Part shown: positions 59,301-64,000 of the stretch, piece by piece
How positions within the stretch are numbered: the first letter of the stretch is position 1
Layout of the letters: the number at the start of each line of letters is the position of its first letter
Assembly (NCBI RefSeq): GCF_019900845.1
Contig: NZ_CP074570.1
Span: 930,001 to 994,000, forward strand
Direction of reading: 5' to 3'
Length of the DNA: 64,000 nt
DNA from: Paraneptunicella aestuarii
GTDB lineage: Bacteria > Pseudomonadota > Gammaproteobacteria > Enterobacterales > Alteromonadaceae
Position numbers and translations under genes: made by a program
Notes under the pieces: generated by a model
Database searches by the model: none
Told to the model about the DNA's origin: nothing
The model's input: the letters and a program-made list of their open reading frames with translations, nothing else

Positions 59301-60021
59301 CGGTTATGTGCAGGCGATGACCCACTTCATCGAGCATTCCTTGCAATTATTCGATATTGAGCTGGTGTTTCTCAATGAAGAAGAGTTCCTAAATAACGAT
59401 TTCAGCAAGAGTAAAGCGTCGTTCGACTATGTGATTTATCATTTCGTAGAAGAGTTCGACGCGCCTGATCTCAGTTCACCTAATGAGGCATTGCAGTTTA
59501 TGCAATTGAAGGGGGAAGCGGGAACTTTGCTGGTTGATTATCACTTCAACCGTAGTGAACTGGAGCAGCTTCATCAGCAATGGCAAGGCAATCTGACGGT
59601 ACTGAAAATCGCCAGAGATCCAAGGCCATTTGAGCAATACACCTGGTGTAGTGATTTAGCGCGTACCGCTTTAGGTAGTATCTTTGGCGCATTGGAAAGT
59701 CATTATCATGTGATATTTGCCAAATATCCTGTCATTGAAAATTACGATGTTGAGGAATTTAAAGCGGCGGCTTGTTTTCCGGTAGAAGAGGGCGATCGGG
59801 TTTACAATCATTACCGACATCTGTGCATTGATTTTCATGGGGAAAAAGGCTCTACAGGGCTGATGGCGGTTGGAGATCGTGGGACTCACATCACAACACT
59901 TTCAGACCATACTCCCTTCGTTTCTTTTCAATCGACAGCTGAGCAATTTCAGGTCACTTGCCAGAAAATGCAGGAAATTTGTCCATTGGTCGTTAAAGAT
60001 ATTCCGTTTGCGTCCGTTTAA
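56362..60021 (+). CDS. Maf-type (motility-associated) flagellin glycosyltransferase, unusually long with internal duplication
   Basis: A 1219 aa cytoplasmic protein of the Maf family, which transfers nonulosonic acids onto flagellin. The MptE-like/DUF115 core is FLVGNGPSLDKSFEVI near residue 573 with IIVSCGTTLQVMHRNG and VPDFHAEIEQNRTSYDW, then NLYLIGIDMGFINNKNHHS near 711. The N-terminal domain appears twice: VVMGIGLGYHIQALIEACSP near 155 with VIIYEPEVQYFSSSAMVFDW, and IMFGLGVGYQLESLLQSHTV near 417 with VFLCEPNPDFFYGSLFAIDW, about 262 residues apart. A C-terminal ~250 residues (from KRVAVINNSAGYVQAM) looks like an extra, partly Rossmann-like domain. Usual Maf proteins are about half this length. 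It is preceded by a 280-base gap and followed by two methyltransferase genes. Confidence 0.88.
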   Translation: MLKNIRLHIEKDEQKQEELEAKLAASLQTVHKDNINAFQRHIPSLIPYITQVQSQNLSIFCNKFGQFNIVDYGLGRVLYGFDPKQDAQDQVDEFLRHGLYVNLTQTGNECDKQGDKQASENQPNAQVDIELLEALPALEKHLEYPPVPDKIDCLVVMGIGLGYHIQALIEACSPRFVIIYEPEVQYFSSSAMVFDWKSVLIYAKQNNISLFFMLEKDGRDILSNIEELREQFPIDGFYLYKHYNHPIFNSIQKQLLSTQWDSIKNKGFHFQFSEDPNQYTQIFSDTTHLEQYHLAHRESDLFQKNIKAFNTYFPAIAKEFKEYTPKVWLPVETPDGEINLVNKDNLICWYSDHPQQDCLTNFRGFSDHPNKDGLVLGYKGKKLAHYLHYKFVKETDDLLEAVEDEEGALPENIQSMIMFGLGVGYQLESLLQSHTVEKVFLCEPNPDFFYGSLFAIDWETIFQSIDEEKGKLYINIGDDGTNLFRDLLSQFYSIGPYILNNTFFYQSYYNADLNLAISKLREQLQVVITMGEYFDHAYHGIAQTKAALQREIPSLIRDPKKVLSFYEREVPVFLVGNGPSLDKSFEVIREWQDQAIIVSCGTTLQVMHRNGIVPDFHAEIEQNRTSYDWASIIGDFEYLKQVSLISCNGIHPDTCDLYKDVYIAFKEGESSTVSTLSVIGEKDFSVLQFAFPTVANFACNLFSTLGFKNLYLIGIDMGFINNKNHHSKQSAYYKDDGAEMYDYSKSTNTSFVVPGNFRKTVYTKHEFKIAKMVLEQAIATSPKDVSFFNCSDGAQIIGAAPLTIDSVLVTASSEDKQGAVSKLKNNAFKQLDSEDVITRYDNRYSKDILAKELEAFGNWLNKPVATIKEAEAMIDQQKNLLFLSYQNGRSLLFYYLYGTVNFANAMLTKLLYSSKENGVEQFGKGLEIWKEYFEQFKEMMLGQQDAFDISTSPNDLLKRTYKVMQHKYKHKRVAVINNSAGYVQAMTHFIEHSLQLFDIELVFLNEEEFLNNDFSKSKASFDYVIYHFVEEFDAPDLSSPNEALQFMQLKGEAGTLLVDYHFNRSELEQLHQQWQGNLTVLKIARDPRPFEQYTWCSDLARTALGSIFGALESHYHVIFAKYPVIENYDVEEFKAAACFPVEEGDRVYNHYRHLCIDFHGEKGSTGLMAVGDRGTHITTLSDHTPFVSFQSTAEQFQVTCQKMQEICPLVVKDIPFASV

Positions 60022-60113
60022 TAAGGTACAGGTAATGCCGTATTGAGTAATATGGCATTAGAGGCTACTGAGTTTTACTCAAGTAATTCCAATGATAATG
60101 AGTATTCAAAGAC

Positions 60114-60944
60114 ATGATTAAGCGCATTAAAAGGCACATTAATGGAATAAAAAGATATTACAAAAGAGATGGCCTGGATGGCGTTGTCTATTACATAAAG
60201 CATCGTTTTTATAACCAGCTTATTCGCCCTGTTAAGTATTCAGATTTATTTATCCCTTTTAGCCCTGAGCGGTTATTGGCTAAAAAGTATGAAGAAACCT
60301 TTCCGGTTATTGATGATATGAATTTCTCAACCATGGGAAATTACAGTATTTACAACAAAAACAATCTATCGCCAGAGTCTGTGATCTATTCGCTTGGGGT
60401 ACTGTCTGATACTCAATTTGATGATGCCATTAGCCATACCTATGGTTGTTCGGTTTACTTGTTCGACCCATCCAATATTGCCAAGGATCATATTGAGAAG
60501 GTGAATAACCCCAAGTTTGTGTTTTCCCAAGTAGGGGTTTGGAAAGAGACCTGTGATATTGAGTTTTCAACGCCGAAATACGGTGGTTCTCCTTCCATGA
60601 TTTTGAAATACGATGGCAAGCACTTCGTGCATCGTTGTGTCGATTTGAAGGAAATCCTGGAACAAAACAATCATACCCATATTGATTTGGTGAAAATGGA
60701 TATTGAAGGTGCAGCATTTGGTGTGATTAATCGAATGCTGGATATTGAAGTGTATCCAGGGCAAATCATCGCAGAATTTGAGCGGCCAAGAAGTGACAGC
60801 ATTTTGGACTACTTTGGCTTCTATTCCGATTTAATGGCATTAAACGAACGATTAGTTGGTTTGGGCTATCGAGCCTATGTGATGCCGAGAGAAAAATTTA
60901 AATACTATTCGATAGAGTTAATTTTTGTGCGTCTGGATCACTAA
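60114..60944 (+). CDS. FkbM-family methyltransferase
   Basis: A 276 aa protein. SVIYSLGVLSDTQFDDAISH near residue 89 opens the SAM domain, YGCSVYLFDPSNIAKDHIEK follows, and IDLVKMDIEGAAFGVINRML near 184 is the FkbM signature (M-D-I-E-G-A). QIIAEFERPRSDSILDYFGF follows. The N-terminal 75 residues are basic (IKRIKRHINGIKRYYKRDGL). O-methylation of a sugar is the probable reaction. It sits 92 bases after the Maf gene, so methylation of the flagellin glycan is plausible. Confidence 0.8.
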   Translation: MIKRIKRHINGIKRYYKRDGLDGVVYYIKHRFYNQLIRPVKYSDLFIPFSPERLLAKKYEETFPVIDDMNFSTMGNYSIYNKNNLSPESVIYSLGVLSDTQFDDAISHTYGCSVYLFDPSNIAKDHIEKVNNPKFVFSQVGVWKETCDIEFSTPKYGGSPSMILKYDGKHFVHRCVDLKEILEQNNHTHIDLVKMDIEGAAFGVINRMLDIEVYPGQIIAEFERPRSDSILDYFGFYSDLMALNERLVGLGYRAYVMPREKFKYYSIELIFVRLDH

Positions 60945-61069
60945 TTCATCTTTGATGACGAGCCCCCAGTTTTCTTCTGGTTTGATCAATGCTGGAGGAA
61001 TCAGGGTTTCGGTCGATATTAGTTGGATAAGCACAGTTAACGAACAATATAAATGTGAGAACGTTGAAA

Positions 61070-61702
61070 ATGGCTAAGCTTCATGAGTTAGGAATTAAAT
61101 ATGGCACAGATAAAACCGCTATTTCTGCCAGCGGTGATTTAAGTTACTTGCATATTTACGAGCACCTGTTTTCCACTCTGGATCAATACAAAGAGCTCAA
61201 AATTCTGGAAATTGGCGTCCGTGGTGGTAATTCCATCAATATGTGGCTGGAACGTTTTCCTAACGCAACGGTTGTTGGCATTGATATTTGTGAATGCGAT
61301 TTTGAGGTGATTGACCCGGATCGTTTTATTTTTTATCAAGCCGATCAGAAAGACCTGAAAAAGCTGGGCGAAATTGGTTTAGCTCATAAATCTTATGATT
61401 TGATCATTGATGATGGTAGCCATTTGATTAGTGACTATATCGAAAGCTTCTATGTGCTTTATCCGTTCTTGCGCCGCACTGGTTACTACGTTATTGAAGA
61501 CCTGTACAACAATTACGCCGAGTGGAACCTGACGCGCACCACTCGCCCTAATGGTGACGGCAGTGCCTTTAATGAGTTTCAAAACTTCGTTACCAAATCT
61601 ATTCATTTAGGGCGTGCTTTTGATCAAACCAAGTCGAATTTCAATGTTTTCTCAATTCATCAATACCCGGGCTTTATGATTTTGAATAAAGGACTGGTTT
61701 AA
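61070..61702 (+). CDS. Class I SAM-dependent methyltransferase (CmcI/sugar O-methyltransferase-like)
   Basis: About 210 aa from ATG 61070 (GTG 61055 is an alternative). It begins LHELGIKYGTDKTAI, a start typical of sugar O-methyltransferases of mycinamicin/rhamnosyl type, with KILEIGVRGGNSINMWLERF as motif I, VVGIDICECDFEVIDPDRFI, and YDLIIDDGSHLISDYIESFY with metal-binding Asp and His. YYVIEDLYNNYAEW follows. It forms the end of the island, with a weak hairpin after it. Confidence 0.82.
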   Translation: MAKLHELGIKYGTDKTAISASGDLSYLHIYEHLFSTLDQYKELKILEIGVRGGNSINMWLERFPNATVVGIDICECDFEVIDPDRFIFYQADQKDLKKLGEIGLAHKSYDLIIDDGSHLISDYIESFYVLYPFLRRTGYYVIEDLYNNYAEWNLTRTTRPNGDGSAFNEFQNFVTKSIHLGRAFDQTKSNFNVFSIHQYPGFMILNKGLV

Positions 61703-61773
61703 ATAAATGTACGTAACAGATAGTTTGGAATGTTATTTAGAAAGTTGTTAAAGAGAATTAGCGTTTTGATTTA

Positions 61774-61797
61774 GAAGCGTCCTAAGGCGCTTCACTT
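61774..61797 (+). terminator. Weak terminator-like hairpin at the island's right end
   Basis: GAAGCGTCC, loop TAA, GGCGCTTC with one bulge. No clean T run follows, though CTTTTCTTTT begins some 11 bases later. It separates the last methyltransferase gene from the core genes. Confidence 0.45.
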
Positions 61798-61906
61798 CCA
61801 CTTTTCTTTTGTAATCCGTTCACGAAATAAAAATTGTTATGGGTGGGTGAGTGTTCAGGGCGATCTTGAGTCGCTATAATGTTGAAAAAAATGAATTTAA
61901 TCGCCT

Positions 61907-62896
61907 ATGTCAACGGATCCTCGTCAATCAGCATTATTACAATGGCTTTCCAGCCTTCCGGAAATATTTCCACAAGACTTTCATATGATTTCTGGCGATG
62001 CCAGTTTTCGTCGCTATTTCCGATTTCAGTCTCAAGGAGGCTCTTTTATAGGTGTCGATGCTCCGCCCGATAAAGAGAAAAACCACGAGTTTGTTGCGTT
62101 AGCGCGTGAGTATCGAACCAACAATGTGCCGGTTCCCCAAGTGTTGCATTCAAATATGGATCTGGGATTTTTGATGTTGCAGGATTTCGGCGATTGCCTG
62201 TTTTCACAACGTATTGAAACTGAAGACCCCACACATTGGTATCAACAAGCCTTGTCTCATTTACCCGCTGTGCAAAAAGTGCGAGCAACGGCAGGTGAGC
62301 CTTTGCCAGCGTTTGACCAAGAGCTATTGGCGAATGAATACAGCCTGTTCAATGACTGGCTATTGCAGACCCACCTAAATCTGACGTTGACTGACAGCGA
62401 ATGGAAAGTCATTCATGAAGCGCAAGCCTTTCTCAGCGAAGTGTTCTTAAGCCAGCCGCAAGTGGGTGTGCATCGTGATTATCATTCCCGCAATTTGATG
62501 ATCCTGCCAGACGACAGTATTGGCATTATTGATTTTCAAGACGCCGTTACCGGGCCTATTACCTACGATGCGGTGTCTCTTCTTCGTGATTGTTATGTAG
62601 TGTGGCCGATAGAGTTTGTCATGGGGCAACTACAGGAACTACATGTTGCCCATTATGCGGAACACGACTGGGAAACCTTTAAACACTGGTTTGATTGCAC
62701 CGGTATGCAACGACATATTAAAGCCAGTGGCATTTTTGCTCGCTTATGTCACCGTGACGGAAAAACGGGGTATCTCAATGATATTCCCAGAACGTTGCAA
62801 TATTTGGTGACGGTAGGCCGGACAATTCAGGAATGTACTGAATTTGCCGAATTAGTCGCGAACAAAATCCTGCCTGCCGTCGAGGCCAAGCAATAA
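61907..62896 (+). CDS. amgK: N-acetylmuramate/N-acetylglucosamine 1-kinase
   Basis: A 329 aa APH-fold kinase: MISGDASFRRYFRFQSQGGS near residue 27 is the start typical of AmgK, LGFLMLQDFGDCLFSQRI follows, then the catalytic loop QVGVHRDYHSRNLMILPD near 186 and IGIIDFQDAVTGPITYDAVS. It phosphorylates recycled cell-wall amino sugars at the anomeric position, giving MurNAc-1-phosphate for MurU. Its stop overlaps the start of murU, the usual arrangement in Pseudomonas and many gammaproteobacteria. It marks a return to core chromosome. Confidence 0.9.
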   Translation: MSTDPRQSALLQWLSSLPEIFPQDFHMISGDASFRRYFRFQSQGGSFIGVDAPPDKEKNHEFVALAREYRTNNVPVPQVLHSNMDLGFLMLQDFGDCLFSQRIETEDPTHWYQQALSHLPAVQKVRATAGEPLPAFDQELLANEYSLFNDWLLQTHLNLTLTDSEWKVIHEAQAFLSEVFLSQPQVGVHRDYHSRNLMILPDDSIGIIDFQDAVTGPITYDAVSLLRDCYVVWPIEFVMGQLQELHVAHYAEHDWETFKHWFDCTGMQRHIKASGIFARLCHRDGKTGYLNDIPRTLQYLVTVGRTIQECTEFAELVANKILPAVEAKQ

Positions 62897-63633
62897 TGAG
62901 TCATGCTGGCACTAGCAAACAATCGGCGATCACTACTGCCATGATTCTAGCTGCTGGGCGTGGTGAACGTATGCGCCCTCTGACGGATACGATCCCCAAG
63001 CCTTTGCTGGAAGTAGCTGGCAAATCGTTATTGCAATGGCATCTGGATAAGCTGGTTGCTGCTGGTATTAAGCGCGTGGTGATCAATCTGCATTGGCTTG
63101 GCGAGAAAATAGAACAAGCTTTGGGAAATGGCAGTCAGTTTGGTGTCGAGCTGGTTTACTCGAAAGAGAATCCTGTCTTGGAGACTGCCGGAGGCATCGC
63201 CAATGCATTGCCATTGCTAAATCTGGCTGACAGTGAAGCCTTTTTAGTGGTGAATGGTGATGTGTGGAGTGATATCGATTACGCATTGCTATGCCAGCAG
63301 GCTAATGAACGGTTAGGTTCAGATGATAAAGCCTGTTTGGTGATGGTCGACAATCCTGAACATCATCCTGAAGGTGATTTTGTTTTGTACCATGATCGAT
63401 TGATACAGCATGCAGATGCATCGAATGCTCGACTTACTTATTCAGGCATGGGCGTTTTCAAGCCACATTTGTTTACAGATTTAGCCATTGAACCTGTGCC
63501 ACTGGGACCAATATTAAGACAGGCAATTTGCAATGACCAGTTAGCTGCAATTCATCATCAGGGGCGTTGGAGTGACGTTGGCACCCCTGAGCGATTGCAG
63601 CAACTGGATAAGCAGTTACGGGCAGGAGAGTAA
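62896..63633 (+). CDS. murU: N-acetylmuramate-1-phosphate uridylyltransferase
   Basis: A 245 aa nucleotidyltransferase: MILAAGRGERMRPLTDTIPK followed by PLLEVAGKSLLQWHLDKL, LVVNGDVWSDIDYALLCQQA with the metal-binding Asp, LTYSGMGVFKPHLF, and GRWSDVGTPERLQQLDKQL at the end. It makes UDP-MurNAc from MurNAc-1-phosphate, the last step of the AmgK-MurU peptidoglycan recycling route. Overlaps amgK and is followed two bases later by djlA. It is related in family to the enzyme at 42732 but is part of the core. Confidence 0.9.
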   Translation: MSHAGTSKQSAITTAMILAAGRGERMRPLTDTIPKPLLEVAGKSLLQWHLDKLVAAGIKRVVINLHWLGEKIEQALGNGSQFGVELVYSKENPVLETAGGIANALPLLNLADSEAFLVVNGDVWSDIDYALLCQQANERLGSDDKACLVMVDNPEHHPEGDFVLYHDRLIQHADASNARLTYSGMGVFKPHLFTDLAIEPVPLGPILRQAICNDQLAAIHHQGRWSDVGTPERLQQLDKQLRAGE

Positions 63634-63635
63634 CG

Positions 63636-64000
63636 ATGTCGATTTGGGGCAAGGTATTAGGCACATTATTCGGGTTTATGTTTGGACGTTTACCCGGCGC
63701 CATACTTGGCTTCATTGTCGGCCACATGTTTGATAAAGGTTACAGTCAGGATTTTAACCAACTGGGTGGTTTCGGACGTTTTTTTACCAGCAGTGAAGCA
63801 GTAAAAAGTCAGGCTATCTTTTTTCATGCCTTGTTCTCTGTATTGGGGCACATCGCCAAAGCCGACGGTAGAGTCACTGAAGAAGAAATTAAAGTCGCAT
63901 CGGATCTCATGGATCAGATGAATCTGACAGGCGATACTCGCCGTGAAGCGCAACAAGCATTCCGCGAAGGTAAAGCCGCCGACTTTCCTTTAAAAGGCAT
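63636..64000 (+). CDS. djlA: DnaJ-like co-chaperone DjlA (3' partial)
   Basis: The first 121 residues of DjlA. A glycine-zipper-like N-terminal membrane segment (LGTLFGFMFGRLPGAILGFI, then VGHMFDKG) precedes the TerB-like domain (FFHALFSVLGHIAKADGRVT followed by EEEIKVASDLMDQM). The J domain that ends the protein would be beyond the right edge. DjlA is an inner-membrane J-protein that works with DnaK. GGAGAG lies 8 bases upstream of the ATG at 63636. Confidence 0.93.
   Translation, partial: MSIWGKVLGTLFGFMFGRLPGAILGFIVGHMFDKGYSQDFNQLGGFGRFFTSSEAVKSQAIFFHALFSVLGHIAKADGRVTEEEIKVASDLMDQMNLTGDTRREAQQAFREGKAADFPLKG

Noticed and set aside
61012..61019. GTCGATAT as a sigma-28 -10 box before the last methyltransferase gene
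   Set aside because: There is no TCAAG/TAAAG-like -35 at the required spacing; the nearest TCAA is 26 bases upstream.
1..64000. tRNA, rRNA, CRISPR arrays, insertion sequences, prophage or integrase genes
   Set aside because: None could be recognised. The island has no visible att sites or transposases despite its mosaic content.

Overview
The window looks like a flagellin (protein) glycosylation island from a marine gammaproteobacterium, probably of the order Alteromonadales. It runs off the left edge and ends on the right in core chromosome (amgK-murU-djlA, a typical gammaproteobacterial order). The genus cannot be named from sequence alone. No tRNA, rRNA, CRISPR array or transposase is visible.

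Layout. (1) 1-8149: the end of a pseudaminic acid operon (glycosyltransferase-like gene, pseI, pseG, pseH; pseB/C/F must lie to the left), followed without a break by an acyl module (acyl carrier protein, SDR, AMP ligase, LuxE-like, LuxC-like). (2) 8219-14893: LicD-like protein, TagD-like cytidylyltransferase, an uncharacterised Rossmann/glycosyltransferase-like protein, a TylF-like methyltransferase, two nucleotide-sugar epimerase/dehydratases and a GmhA-like isomerase. (3) 14929-23948: FkbM and other methyltransferases, a CgeB-like glycosyltransferase, two secreted proteins, an orphan acyl carrier protein, and a paralogue of the uncharacterised protein. (4) 24055-28478: PhyH-type oxygenase, split transketolase, HAD phosphatase and a small-molecule kinase. 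(5) 28723-35940: a conflict/defence block with TIR, MoxR AAA+, a vWA-like/FGE-fold protein and a second FGE-fold protein whose end resembles the variable region of a diversity-generating retroelement, then a MazEF toxin pair. (6) 36042-51748: dehydrogenases, methyltransferase, cupin, a domain-swapped HldE-like protein, nucleotidyltransferase, glycosyltransferase-like protein, a second NeuB-family/phosphatase/CMP-transferase set and several SDRs. (7) 52013-56081: EAL protein, CBS-methyltransferase fusion, VapBC-like pair, lipoprotein. (8) 56362-61702: a giant Maf flagellin glycosyltransferase and two methyltransferases. (9) 61907-64000: amgK, murU, djlA (partial).

How it fits together. Two nonulosonic-acid routes (pseudaminic acid and a second, possibly KDN-like, acid), eight methyltransferases, acyl-activating enzymes and heptose/cytidylyl chemistry feed sugar decoration. 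No flippase, polymerase, chain-length regulator or ABC exporter is seen, and a Maf protein is present. Three promoter-like sites resemble sigma-28 (FliA) promoters. Together these favour cytoplasmic flagellin glycosylation over O-antigen or capsule. The defence block and toxin pairs appear to be inserted cargo.

All functional calls come from reading motifs by eye; no database search was run.
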